A stretch of 64,000 bases of DNA from Antarctobacter albus. GTDB lineage: Bacteria; Pseudomonadota; Alphaproteobacteria; Rhodobacterales; Rhodobacteraceae. The position numbers and the translations under genes are program-made. The notes beneath the pieces were generated by a model that ran no database searches, was not told the origin of the DNA, and saw only the letters and a list, made by a program, of their open reading frames with translations. Positions 27,221-35,982 of the stretch are shown here, one piece after another; within the stretch, counting starts at the first letter, position 1, and each line of letters begins with the position of its first letter. The stretch spans positions 62,001 through 126,000 of the forward strand of contig NZ_FMZI01000007.1 of the NCBI RefSeq assembly GCF_900101505.1. Direction: 5' to 3'.

Positions 27221-27252
27221 CTGGACCGATGCGGGGTGCAATCTGGACTTAG
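27221..27252. promoter_or_regulatory. Two CTGGAC direct repeats, candidate autoregulatory MocR operator
   Basis: CTGGACCGAT (27221-27230) and CTGGACTTAG (27243-27252) are spaced 22 bases start to start, just upstream of the MocR gene. The TauR regulator of Rhodobacter is described as binding CTGGACYTAA direct repeats about 10 bp apart; the second copy here matches nine of ten bases. Confidence 0.55.
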
Positions 27253-27348
27253 CCGCGACTTCGGGCGCATGTTGCTCGTTTCCGGACCGGAAACAACAAT
27301 GGCGCGCACAGTCCCGAAAAGGCCCGGGTTAACAAGACCCTGACGGCT

Positions 27349-27394
27349 TGTACAAAATGCTGGAAAGCCCGTACGTTTTGTACAGAACGTACAA
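27349..27394. promoter_or_regulatory. Cluster of four GTAC sites including a 22-bp inverted repeat
   Basis: GTAC occurs at 27350, 27371, 27380 and 27389. GTACGTT (27371-27377) and AACGTAC (27386-27392) form a perfect inverted repeat around TTGTACAG. The cluster sits between the yggS stop and the MocR gene; it could be an operator of the regulator promoter or a weak terminator of yggS. Confidence 0.4.
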
Positions 27395-27411
27395 ACTGCC
27401 GGTGCCCCGGT

Positions 27412-28065
27412 TCAGGTCTTGACCCGGTCCCCGAAGATGGCCGAACCGACCCGCACATGGGTCGCCCCCAGCGCGATGGCCTGTTCGAAATCGCTGCTCA
27501 TCCCCATCGACAAGCCGCTCAGCCCGTTGCGTTCCGCAATCTTCCTCAGCAGCGAGAAATGCAGGCTCGGCGTCTCTTCGACCGGGGGAATGCACATCAG
27601 CCCGCGCAGCGGCAGGTCCATCTCGCGGCATTCCGCGATGAACCCATCCGCATCGGCAGGCAGCACCCCGGCCTTCTGCTCCTCTTCGCCGGTGTTCACC
27701 TGGATGAACAGCTCGGGACAATGCCCCTCTTCCTGCGCGATGCGCGCGATCGTGCGGGCCAGCTTGGGCCGGTCCACGGAATGAATCGCGTCAAATAATT
27801 CAAAGGCTTGACGTGCCTTGTTGGTCTGCAGCGGCCCGATCAGATGGACCGAGACTCCGCCGAAGCGGGCCTTGAAATCCGGCCATTTTCCTGCCGCCTC
27901 CTGCACGCGGTTCTCACCGAACAGGCGGTGGCCCTCTTCCAGCACGGCCTCGACCCGGTCCAGCGGCTGAACCTTGGAAACCGCGATCAGCTGGACCTCG
28001 CTCGTATCGCGCCCTGCCTCGGTACAGGCCTTGGCGATCCTGTCCTGTATCTCGCTCAATCCCAC
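27412..28065 (-). CDS. YggS-family PLP homeostasis protein
   Basis: 217 residues of a single TIM-barrel PLP-binding protein (PLPBP/ProSC family). VQLIAVSKVQPLDRVEAVLEEG contains the PLP-lysine motif AVSK; FGENRVQEAAGKW, HLIGPLQTNKARQAFELFD, SLSMGMSSDFEQAIALGATH and VRVGSAIFGDR are the family's successive conserved blocks. It buffers free PLP and affects amino-acid balance; no enzymatic activity is known for the family. GTG at 28065 has GGGGAG eight bases ahead and overlaps the upstream sulfotransferase stop by 10 bases, so the two are co-transcribed. Confidence 0.95.
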   Translation of the reverse strand: MGLSEIQDRIAKACTEAGRDTSEVQLIAVSKVQPLDRVEAVLEEGHRLFGENRVQEAAGKWPDFKARFGGVSVHLIGPLQTNKARQAFELFDAIHSVDRPKLARTIARIAQEEGHCPELFIQVNTGEEEQKAGVLPADADGFIAECREMDLPLRGLMCIPPVEETPSLHFSLLRKIAERNGLSGLSMGMSSDFEQAIALGATHVRVGSAIFGDRVKT

Positions 28066-29516
28066 GGTTCGTCTCCCCAGGCTTCGATGAAGGGCGCCAA
28101 TTCGCGCTCGTACTTGCGCCACGCCTCGCGCCGCCCGGCGTGAATCGGCTGCCGGACCTGCATCAGGCTCAGCGTCTTCACCCCGGATTTCGAGTTGTGG
28201 AAGTTCAGGCAGGCCTCTTCCCAGTCCAGTCCGGCAGCATCCACCAGCGCCCACGCGTTGGGTTCGGGATCAGAGACCAGGTCGTCGTAGCGCACTTCGT
28301 GGATTCGATCTGGAATCCTTTGCTTCCAATGCTCTACGGACCGGCGGAACATCTTGATCGCATCGGCGATGTCGGCCAGGTCGGTGGCATAGCGGTGCGT
28401 GCCCAGCTTGAAATGATTCTTGTAGATCGACAGCGCGGTGTCCCGCGGATCACGATGCACCACGATGATCCGTGCGCCGGGCAAGCCGCGCGCGATCAGG
28501 CCAAAGACCATGTGCGTCTGGATCGACTTGTCGGTCACGACGCCGCCTGTCTGCCCCGTGTCGCGGCGCACCAGCCGCGTGTAGGCCTCGGCCCAGTGGG
28601 ACAGCTTGGCCTCGGACAGCTTGGCCAGCGGCGACATTTTCTGTGCCGGTCCGAATTGCGCCACCGCCTGTTTCAGGGCATGGCCCATTTCGCCGCCCGC
28701 ATGGGCCTGGCTGTGGCTGGCGATGATCTGTTCGACAAGGGTTGTCCCCGAACGCGGCATCCCGGTGACAAAGACCGCGCGCGGCGCCTGATCATGGCCC
28801 AGCGTCGTGTAGTCGTCGCTTTCCTGGGCGTCCAGGTAGGCGCGCCATTCCGCCTCCCGTTCCGCCGGGTCGTATGGGGCCTGTTGGCGCTGCAACGCAT
28901 TCGCCCGGTTGAGGTAGACAAAGACCTTTTCGGTCGCGCCGATATCCTCCATTGCCTTGGCCAGGGCGAAGCCCAGGTGCATGCGCGACATCTCGGGCAG
29001 TTGGTCATCCTTCCAGAGCGACAGCATCTGCTCCAGCAGCGGGTCGCCCTTGGGCATCTTGCGGCCAGAGCCGAGCACGCGGTAGATTTCGCCGTTTCGG
29101 GGGACGCGCTTCACGAGAGAGCGCAGGATCTTTTCTGCCTCGTCAAAGCGGCCGAGATGCTGAAGGTAGACGGCTTTTTCACCGCGCGGTTGATTGGATT
29201 TCGGGTCTGCCGAGATCAGGCGGTCATACAGGCCCAGGACCTTGTCCGATTCCTCCAGGCGCGAATAGGCCTCGATCGCGGACTTGAGCAGCGTCTTTTC
29301 GTAGGGCTTCTTGGCAAGCGCTCGATCCAGTTCAAGGACCTGCGCCTTGGTGTCTCCCCGCGCCTCCGCGATGCGGGACAGGTGGAAATGCACCTCCGGT
29401 GCGCCCTTCGTGGGCAGCAGAAGGGACTTCAGAGTGACCTCTGCGGGGTCGAGTTGCCCCTTGCTGATTTGCGAAAGCGCGCGACCGAACTGCGTCTTGA
29501 TCTGCTGGGGCGTCAT
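28056..29516 (-). CDS. TPR-containing sulfotransferase
   Basis: 486 residues. About residues 1-190 form tetratricopeptide helices (repeating aGxxxxAe pattern: KGQLDPAEVTLKSLLL, LGRFDEAEKILRSLVK). The C-terminal half is a sulfotransferase with VFVTGMPRSGTTLVEQIIAS (about 247-266) and VVHRDPRDTALSIYKNHF (about 352-369), plus GVKTLSLMQVRQPIHAGR near the end. The same TPR plus sulfotransferase architecture occurs in tyrosylprotein-sulfotransferase-like bacterial proteins of unknown substrate. ATG at 29516 has GAGAG six bases ahead. It is outside the EPS locus and linked to yggS, so whether it modifies the EPS is open. Confidence 0.9.
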   Translation of the reverse strand: MTPQQIKTQFGRALSQISKGQLDPAEVTLKSLLLPTKGAPEVHFHLSRIAEARGDTKAQVLELDRALAKKPYEKTLLKSAIEAYSRLEESDKVLGLYDRLISADPKSNQPRGEKAVYLQHLGRFDEAEKILRSLVKRVPRNGEIYRVLGSGRKMPKGDPLLEQMLSLWKDDQLPEMSRMHLGFALAKAMEDIGATEKVFVYLNRANALQRQQAPYDPAEREAEWRAYLDAQESDDYTTLGHDQAPRAVFVTGMPRSGTTLVEQIIASHSQAHAGGEMGHALKQAVAQFGPAQKMSPLAKLSEAKLSHWAEAYTRLVRRDTGQTGGVVTDKSIQTHMVFGLIARGLPGARIIVVHRDPRDTALSIYKNHFKLGTHRYATDLADIADAIKMFRRSVEHWKQRIPDRIHEVRYDDLVSDPEPNAWALVDAAGLDWEEACLNFHNSKSGVKTLSLMQVRQPIHAGRREAWRKYERELAPFIEAWGDEPWD

Positions 29517-29560
29517 CACATGCTCTCTTGTCCGCTACGAAGGTCGTTCAACCAAAAGAA

Positions 29561-29586
29561 AAGAGCGGACGCAAGCGCCCGCTCTT
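29561..29586 (-). terminator. Terminator after the porin gene
   Basis: A 12-base imperfect stem (29561-29572 with 29575-29586, one A:C mismatch) followed on the minus strand by TTTTCTTTTGG. It separates the porin gene from the downstream sulfotransferase-yggS pair. Confidence 0.8.
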
Positions 29587-29610
29587 CCCTAAGCCAGTTG
29601 GCTGGTGTCC

Positions 29611-30612
29611 TTAGAAGGACATTGCCAGACCCAGCGAGTAGCTGTCGTAGTCGCCAGCCGGCATGCCAGCGAAGCGACCGCCACCGATGCCGAACGCCGA
29701 CGGGCCGACGTCGATGTCGCTCGAGCCGTAGCCGAACTGAACGACGAGGCCGCCACCCAGGTCATAGTTGGCTGCGAGGCCGAAGCCGCTGTCCTTGGCC
29801 GAACCCGGGAAGCTGTACTCACCGTAGTTTGCCGACAGGGTCAGGGCGTTCATGGTGTAGCCCAGGCCCAGGCCCCAGTGGTCAACGTCGGTGCCGGCGA
29901 TGTCCCACTGCGAGTAGTTCACGATGGCCTGCAGGCCGTTGTCGAAGGTGGTGTCGACCGACAGGCCAACCACGTCGACGTCTGCGCCGAGGTCAACGGT
30001 CTGGTAGCCGAGGCCAACGCCGAGGTCCAGGCCGGCCAGCTCGCCGGAGTAACGGAAGCCGATGCCCCAAACCGGGTCAAAGGTGCCGGTGTCGTCGATT
30101 TCGGTCGAGATGGCGACCGAGAATGCGTCGAAGGCATAGTCGAAACGAACGACTTGACCGTCAAAGGTTCCGTCCAGGCCGCTGTTGAAGTTGAAGCCGG
30201 CGTGGGTGGTGTGGTCGTCAGCGATCGCGCCGCCGATGCCCACTTCGGTCAGGGCCCAGTCGAACGCACCGTCGGTGTCGCCCATGGTCAGGCGTGCGCC
30301 GCCGTAGGCGATGAAGACCGACATGTCGGACTCGCCGCACGGACCACCGGTGCTGGTGCCGCCTGCGGTCGGGCTCGAGCAGTAGTTCGGGTCGATTGCT
30401 TCGTCCAGGTCGATGGTGGCGCCGAAGGTCAGGCCGTTGTCAGCTTCGCCCGACAGGGTGAAGGTGACGTCGATGTCGCTGTGGAACTGGGCGGTGGACA
30501 GGTGGTCACCGTCGACCACACCCATTTCAGCGAAGCCGGTGACGGCAACTTCTGCCGCGGCGACGCCTGCGGTTGCAACCAGTGCGGTGGTCGCGAACAG
30601 GATCTTTTTCAT
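29611..30612 (-). CDS. Outer-membrane porin, Rhodobacter type
   Basis: 333 residues: signal peptide KKILFATTALVATAGVAAA, then alternating amphipathic beta-strands rich in G, D, Y and F, and a C-terminal phenylalanine (YSLGLAMSF), the outer-membrane insertion signal. The start EVAVTGFAEMGV and the repeated FDYAFDAFSVAIS, GFRYSGELAGLDLGVGLGYQ segments match gram-negative porin family 4 (PF13609). One acidic loop holds a cysteine pair (NYCSSPTAGGTSTGGPCGES), unusual for porins and possibly a disulfide. ATG at 30612 has GAGGG six bases ahead. Expected to be highly expressed. Confidence 0.9.
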   Translation of the reverse strand: MKKILFATTALVATAGVAAAEVAVTGFAEMGVVDGDHLSTAQFHSDIDVTFTLSGEADNGLTFGATIDLDEAIDPNYCSSPTAGGTSTGGPCGESDMSVFIAYGGARLTMGDTDGAFDWALTEVGIGGAIADDHTTHAGFNFNSGLDGTFDGQVVRFDYAFDAFSVAISTEIDDTGTFDPVWGIGFRYSGELAGLDLGVGLGYQTVDLGADVDVVGLSVDTTFDNGLQAIVNYSQWDIAGTDVDHWGLGLGYTMNALTLSANYGEYSFPGSAKDSGFGLAANYDLGGGLVVQFGYGSSDIDVGPSAFGIGGGRFAGMPAGDYDSYSLGLAMSF

Positions 30613-30902
30613 TGTTTCCCTCATGTGTTCAAAGGCACGTACCAAGCCGATTGCCCGGCCTTGATGGGGTTTCTATGCGCTTTGGGGGGGCGGCAATGCA
30701 AGCCATCGGGAAAGCTACTCGGCAACAAGCAATCCAGTGATGCGATATTGCCACAAGGGTTTTTACCCAGCCCCATCTTTATGCGCTATTGCAGCGTCTT
30801 GCGCAGAATGTTGGGCAGAATCCCGCTCATGATCCGTGCTTGCCGCAGGTCCGTACCGCTTGTATGGAGGGCGGCAGTGTTGTTGACGCAAGAGGGACTG
30901 CC

Positions 30903-31415
30903 ATGACCACGTCGCGAATCCTTATCGGCTCCTCGCTGTGTGCGGTGATGCTGGCGACGTCCGGTTGCGGATCCCTCGGGGGCAACGGTCAACCGCGCCA
31001 GCCGGTCGATACGCCGCCCGCCGAAGAGATCTTTCGGGATCTAGAAGCGGAAAAGGGCCGAGTGCGGTCTGAAAGCTCGGTCTGGGACATCTTCAAGAAG
31101 CGTGAGGATCCGGGCCGCGTCGGTGCGGTGAACCGGTACTTGTGGAATGCCTCGCTGGATGTGCTGGATTTCCTGCCGGTGCAGACGGTCGATCCCTTCT
31201 CGGGCGTCATCACCACGGGGTATGGCACACCGCCGGGCGGTGGTCGGGCCTACCGGGCAACGATTCTCATCAGCGACCCGGCGCTGGACGCGCGGTCGCT
31301 GAACCTGGCGCTGCACACCCGGTCCGGTCCGGTCGATCCGGCCACCGTGCGCGCGATCGAGGATGCGATCCTGACCCGCGCCCGCCAGCTTCGCAGGCAG
31401 GACAGCCGGCTCTGA
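30903..31415 (+). CDS. DUF3576 lipoprotein
   Basis: 170 residues. MTTSRILIGSSLCAVMLATS precedes GCGSLG, a lipoprotein signal ending in Ser-Gly-Cys. The body, SSVWDIFKKREDPGRVGAVN and RYLWNASLDVLDFLPVQTVD, then PFSGVITTGYGTPPGGGRAY, is the DUF3576 family, whose function is unknown. In Rhodobacterales it is, to my recollection, normally next to leuS-lptE-holA, which suggests an envelope role. Here a reverse-oriented glycosyltransferase lies in between. An in-frame ATG at 30789 is rejected because the added residues are not signal-like. Confidence 0.9.
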   Translation: MTTSRILIGSSLCAVMLATSGCGSLGGNGQPRQPVDTPPAEEIFRDLEAEKGRVRSESSVWDIFKKREDPGRVGAVNRYLWNASLDVLDFLPVQTVDPFSGVITTGYGTPPGGGRAYRATILISDPALDARSLNLALHTRSGPVDPATVRAIEDAILTRARQLRRQDSRL

Positions 31416-31445
31416 TCTTGATGCTCTGACCGCCACCGAATATCG

Positions 31446-31475
31446 GGCCGGCCCCTCGGGTGCCGGCCTTTTTCT
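31446..31475 (+). terminator. Terminator after the DUF3576 gene
   Basis: GGCCGGC (31446-31452) pairs with GCCGGCC (31462-31468), followed by TTTTTCTTT. A clear intrinsic terminator between convergent genes. Confidence 0.88.
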
Positions 31476-31510
31476 TTGGAATTCTCCGGCGTTGGCCGAG
31501 GGCTCGGCGT

Positions 31511-32770
31511 TCAGTCGCGTGGCGGCCGCGCGGGCAGGTCTCCGAGGTGCCGCACCCAGTCCAGGTGGCGGGGCAGGCAGACGCTGTGCAGGTCGTACTG
31601 TTCCCGCACCAGCGCCCGCGCATTCGCCCCAAGGCGCGCTCGCGTGTCGGGGTCGTCCAGCAGGGCGTCGATCCGGTCCACCAGCGCGGCGCGGTCGAAG
31701 AAATCCACCATCAGGCCGGTTTCCCCCTCGGTCATGACCTCGCGCACCGGCGCGGTGTCGCTGGCCACGATCGCGGCCTCGGCGCTCATCGCCTCCAGCA
31801 GCGACCACGACAGGACGAAGGGGTAGGTCAGGTAGACATGCACGCGGCTGACCTGCATCATCGCCAGGAAGCGGTCGTAGGGGACGCGCCCCAGGAAATG
31901 CACGCGGTTCCAGTGCGGCGTGGGGATTCGTCCACGGACCTCGTCGATGAAGATCTGTTTCCAGGTCTTTCCCTGGGGCGGTTTCGACCCGTAGGAGGTG
32001 CTGTCGCCGCCCAGCATCACAACATGCGCGTTCTTGCGGCGCTTCAGCAGGTCGGGCAGGGCGCGCATGAAGACGTGGTAGCCGCGATAGGGTTCGAGGT
32101 TGCGGTTGATGAAGGTGATGACCTCGTCGTCGCGGGTCAGTGTCGGGCCATTCTCGATCTCCAGCCGTGCACCCGGATTCGGGCGCACCAGGTTGGTGTC
32201 GATCCCGTCATGCGCCACGGTCAGCCGGTCCTGCCAGTGATCCGGGAACGTCGCGGCCTGGAAGCGGGTGGGAGAGATTCCGGCGTCCATGACCTCTTCG
32301 TGCAGCCGGTTGTTGAGGTTCTTCATCCGGATTCGCAGCTTGTCGCCAGCCGGGTTCTGGCTGGGAAATTCGGGATCGAAGTCCACGAAGGGATGCGTGG
32401 TCAGGTGGTAGAGCTCGCAGTAGAGCCCCAGTCGCGCCTTGGGCCAGACGTCCTTGAGGAACATGCTCTCGCCCCATCCGTGGTGGGCGCAGATCACGTC
32501 CGGCTCGAATCCCTGTTCCTTCAGTCCCAATGCGCCCCGATAGCAGGAGGTGCCGCGCAGGATCTTGGTCTCGAAGTCCGCCAGCCAGGGGTGGATGCCC
32601 TTGGTCGAGGCGCCCTTGATCTCGTAGGGGATGATGCGGACGCCCTGCCAGGTCTGTGCCTCCTTCACCTTGCAGGTCAGCGCAACAACCTGGTGGCCCT
32701 GCGCGGCAAGCGCGGGGGCAAGGTGCTTGTACTGGCCCGGAAAGTTCTGGTGAATCAGGAGAATCTTCAT
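31511..32770 (-). CDS. Family 4 (GT-B) glycosyltransferase
   Basis: 419 residues from the ATG at 32770 (AGAGGA eight bases ahead): [20 protein letters not shown] is the typical N-terminus of a GT4 subgroup found in many Roseobacters (Glyco_trans_4_3 type), with [20 protein letters not shown] and LYCELYH. The donor domain has [20 protein letters not shown] and [20 protein letters not shown]. The gene sits between the DUF3576 gene and leuS on the opposite strand. Target polymer unknown; not obviously part of the EPS locus 8 kb away. Confidence 0.88.
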   Translation of the reverse strand: MKILLIHQNFPGQYKHLAPALAAQGHQVVALTCKVKEAQTWQGVRIIPYEIKGASTKGIHPWLADFETKILRGTSCYRGALGLKEQGFEPDVICAHHGWGESMFLKDVWPKARLGLYCELYHLTTHPFVDFDPEFPSQNPAGDKLRIRMKNLNNRLHEEVMDAGISPTRFQAATFPDHWQDRLTVAHDGIDTNLVRPNPGARLEIENGPTLTRDDEVITFINRNLEPYRGYHVFMRALPDLLKRRKNAHVVMLGGDSTSYGSKPPQGKTWKQIFIDEVRGRIPTPHWNRVHFLGRVPYDRFLAMMQVSRVHVYLTYPFVLSWSLLEAMSAEAAIVASDTAPVREVMTEGETGLMVDFFDRAALVDRIDALLDDPDTRARLGANARALVREQYDLHSVCLPRHLDWVRHLGDLPARPPRD

Positions 32771-32951
32771 CTGCGCGTCCTCTTGCGGCCTCTGGCGGGC
32801 AGCCTTCGGGGGCATCCTAGACGGCGGGTGCGTAAAAGGGAATCACTCGCGTTCCGGGCACCGCGGCCCGACCCATCTTGCGCTGGCACTGGACCTTGAC
32901 CGCTCAGCACCCTATCACGCGGCCCGACAGCCGCCCGCCGGAGAGAGACAC

Positions 32952-35507
32952 ATGTCGCGTTACGACCCCGCTACGATCGAGCCGAAATGGCAAGAGGCCT
33001 GGGATCAGGCCGAGACCTTCAAGGCGCGCCGCACCGGCGACAAGCCGAAATACTACGTGCTGGAGATGTTCCCCTATCCTTCGGGTCGCATCCACATCGG
33101 CCACGTCCGCAACTATACGATGGGCGACGTGATCGCGCGGTACAAACTGTCGACGGGACACAACGTCCTGCATCCGATGGGGTTCGATGCCTTCGGGATG
33201 CCGGCGGAAAACGCGGCGATGAAATCCGGCGGTCACCCCAAGACTTGGACCTACGACAACATCGACACGATGGTCGGCCAGATGAAGCCGCTTGGCTTTG
33301 GCCTCGACTGGTCGCGCATGTTCGCAACCTGCGATCCGGAATATTACGGTCAGCAGCAGGCGTTGTTTCTCGATTTCCTTGAACAGGGGTTCGTCTATCG
33401 CAAGAACGCGGTGGTGAACTGGGACCCGGTCGACATGACGGTTCTGGCCAACGAACAGGTGATTGACGGCAAGGGCTGGCGCTCTGGCGCAGAGGTCGAG
33501 CGGCGCGAGCTGACGCAATGGTTCTTCAAGATCTCCGACATGGCCGGAGAGCTGCTGGACGCCATCGACGGGCTGGATGAATGGCCCGCCAAGGTCAAGC
33601 TGATGCAGCAGAACTGGATCGGCAAGTCGCGCGGGTTGCAGTTCTCTTGGCAGCTGGGCACGCCCACGCACGGGTTTGACAGCCTCGAGGTCTACACCAC
33701 CCGCCCCGACACGCTGATGGGCGCGTCCTTCCTTGGCGTGTCTCCGGATCACCCGCTGGTCAAGGCGCTGGAAAAGGACGATCCGAAGCTGGCCGCCGCC
33801 GTGGCCGAGATGCGGAAGGGCGGCACCACTGCCGAGGCGTTGGAAAAGGCCGAAAAGCTGGGCTACGACACCGGGCTGACAGTCAAGCACCCGCTTGACC
33901 CCAGCTGGGAAATCCCGGTCTGGGTCGCGAATTTCATCCTGATGGACTATGGCACCGGCGCGATCTTTGCCTGCCCGGCACATGATCAGCGTGACCTCGA
34001 TTTCTGCCGCAAGTACGATCTGCCGGTGATCGACACCTTTGTCGCGCTCGATGATCCCAAGCCCGTCGAGACCGAGGCCTTTGTGCCGCCCAAGACGGAA
34101 AAGGTGAAATGGATCAACCATTTCGCGGGCCTCGACGAGGCGACAGGCGAAACCGCCATCGAGGCCACCATCGACTTCATGGAAGGCAAGGGCCTGGGCA
34201 AGGGGGTCGAGAAATTCCGCCTGCGCGACTGGGGCCTTTCGCGGCAACGCTACTGGGGCTGCCCGATTCCGGTGGTGCATTGCGACGATTGCGGCGTGGT
34301 GCCCGAGAAAAAGGAAAACCTGCCGATCGAATTGCCCGACGATGTCAGCTTTGACATTCCGGGTAACCCGCTCGACCGCCACCTGACGTGGCGCGACTGT
34401 GCCTGCCCGTCCTGCGGCAAGCCCGCGAAACGTGAAACCGACACGATGGACACCTTCGTCGATTCGTCCTGGTACTACGCACGCTTCACGGCTCCGCGCG
34501 CGACCACGCCGACGGACATGGAGGAAGCCGCCTACTGGATGAACGTCGATCAGTACATCGGCGGCATCGAGCACGCGATCCTGCACCTGCTCTACTCGCG
34601 CTTCTTCGCCCGCGCGATGATCGAGTGCGGACATCTGCCGGAGAGCGCCGCCGAGCCTTTCAACGCGCTGTTCACGCAGGGCATGGTCACGCACGCGATT
34701 TACCAGACCCGCGATGAAAACGACCGCCCGGTCTACCACTACCCCGAGGACGTGCGGCTGGAAGGTGACAAGGGCTATCTGGCGGACGGCTCGGAGGTCG
34801 AGATCATCCCGTCGGCCAAGATGTCGAAGTCCAAGAGCAACGTGGTGGACCCGATGAACATCATCGCCACCTACGGCGCCGATACGGCCCGTTGGTTCGT
34901 GCTGTCGGACTCGCCCCCCGAACGGGACGTGGAATGGACCGCCAGCGGGGCCGAGGCGGCCAACAAGCACCTTGGCCGTGTCTTTCGTATCGCCGCCGAG
35001 ATCGCCGCCAACGAGGCGCCCGAGACCGCCGAGGATGCCGCTCTGCTGAAAGAGACGCACAAGTGCATCCATGATGTCACGATGGGTGTCGAAAGCTTTG
35101 GCTTCAACGCGGCCATCGCACGCCTTTACGCCTTTACCAACGCGCTGTCGAAATCGCGTGCCGGCAAGGAGACGCGCACCTTTGCGGCCAGGACGCTGGC
35201 GCAGCTCATGTCGCCCATGACGCCGCACCTGTCAGAGGAAATCTGGCAGATGCTGGGCGGCGAGGGGCTGATCGCAGACGCCCCCTGGCCCAAGGCGGAC
35301 GAGGCGCTGCTGGTCGAGGACACGGTGACCCTGCCGATCCAGGTCAACGGCAAGCGCCGGGGCGAGATCGAGGTGCCCAAGGACCTGCCCAAGGAAGAGG
35401 TTGAAAAGCTGGCGCTGGCACACGAAGCTGTGGTGAGGGCCCTCGACGGGGGCCAGCCGAAAAAGCTGATCGTGGTGCCGGGGCGGATCGTGAATGTGGT
35501 TGTATGA
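32952..35507 (+). CDS. leuS: Leucyl-tRNA synthetase
   Basis: 851 residues, the normal bacterial class I enzyme. [20 protein letters not shown] contains the HIGH motif (48-51); the editing domain spans roughly 225-420 and includes [20 protein letters not shown]; a zinc-finger-like insert has two cysteine pairs (CDDCG and CPSCG); [13 protein letters not shown] holds KMSKS near residue 623. GGAGAGAG ribosome-binding site. It starts a compact leuS-lptE-holA operon. Confidence 0.98.
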   Translation: MSRYDPATIEPKWQEAWDQAETFKARRTGDKPKYYVLEMFPYPSGRIHIGHVRNYTMGDVIARYKLSTGHNVLHPMGFDAFGMPAENAAMKSGGHPKTWTYDNIDTMVGQMKPLGFGLDWSRMFATCDPEYYGQQQALFLDFLEQGFVYRKNAVVNWDPVDMTVLANEQVIDGKGWRSGAEVERRELTQWFFKISDMAGELLDAIDGLDEWPAKVKLMQQNWIGKSRGLQFSWQLGTPTHGFDSLEVYTTRPDTLMGASFLGVSPDHPLVKALEKDDPKLAAAVAEMRKGGTTAEALEKAEKLGYDTGLTVKHPLDPSWEIPVWVANFILMDYGTGAIFACPAHDQRDLDFCRKYDLPVIDTFVALDDPKPVETEAFVPPKTEKVKWINHFAGLDEATGETAIEATIDFMEGKGLGKGVEKFRLRDWGLSRQRYWGCPIPVVHCDDCGVVPEKKENLPIELPDDVSFDIPGNPLDRHLTWRDCACPSCGKPAKRETDTMDTFVDSSWYYARFTAPRATTPTDMEEAAYWMNVDQYIGGIEHAILHLLYSRFFARAMIECGHLPESAAEPFNALFTQGMVTHAIYQTRDENDRPVYHYPEDVRLEGDKGYLADGSEVEIIPSAKMSKSKSNVVDPMNIIATYGADTARWFVLSDSPPERDVEWTASGAEAANKHLGRVFRIAAEIAANEAPETAEDAALLKETHKCIHDVTMGVESFGFNAAIARLYAFTNALSKSRAGKETRTFAARTLAQLMSPMTPHLSEEIWQMLGGEGLIADAPWPKADEALLVEDTVTLPIQVNGKRRGEIEVPKDLPKEEVEKLALAHEAVVRALDGGQPKKLIVVPGRIVNVVV

Positions 35508-35982
35508 CAGGCGAATGATCCTGCTGGGGGCGACAGCCCTCGGCGCCTGCGGGTTCACCCCGGTCTACGGACCGCAGGGGGGCGGTGGGGCGCTGCTGAA
35601 CGCGGTGGCGCTGCCGGACCCGAACGATAACAGGGGCTATCACTTCAATAGCCGGTTCGAGGAGCGGTTGGGCCGCGGCGGCCCGTCTGCCCCCTACCGG
35701 TTGGATATCCGCATCCAGACGGATGAACAGGACATGGGGTCGACCTCGGCCGGGACAACGACACGATATCGCCTGATCGGTCGCGTCTTTTACACGCTGG
35801 TCGAGGCCGGAACCGCCAAGACCTTGCTGCAGGGCCGGACAAATGCCTTTACCGGCTATTCCAGCACCGGCTCGACCGTGGCGACCCGCGCGGCGGAAAC
35901 CGACGCACTGAAACGCCTGATGTTCCTGCTGGCGGACCAGGTGATCGACGACCTGCTGCTCTCGGACATCACCGCTTCATGA
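35494..35982 (+). CDS. lptE: LPS-assembly lipoprotein LptE
   Basis: 162 residues. The short signal [20 protein letters not shown] ends at a lipoprotein cysteine followed by [12 protein letters not shown], the hallmark of alphaproteobacterial LptE, then [20 protein letters not shown]. LptE plugs the LptD barrel and helps insert LPS in the outer membrane. The ATG at 35494 overlaps the leuS end by 14 bases; an internal ATG at 35515 would drop the basic n-region, so the longer form is preferred. The stop overlaps holA by 4 bases. Confidence 0.9.
   Translation: MWLYDRRMILLGATALGACGFTPVYGPQGGGGALLNAVALPDPNDNRGYHFNSRFEERLGRGGPSAPYRLDIRIQTDEQDMGSTSAGTTTRYRLIGRVFYTLVEAGTAKTLLQGRTNAFTGYSSTGSTVATRAAETDALKRLMFLLADQVIDDLLLSDITAS

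Noticed and set aside
27349-27394. CRISPR-like repeat array
   Set aside because: The GTAC units are four bases with no spacers of uniform length and no cas genes nearby.
32904-35228. 774-codon minus-strand frame opposite leuS
   Set aside because: Antisense of leuS codons; no recognisable protein features.
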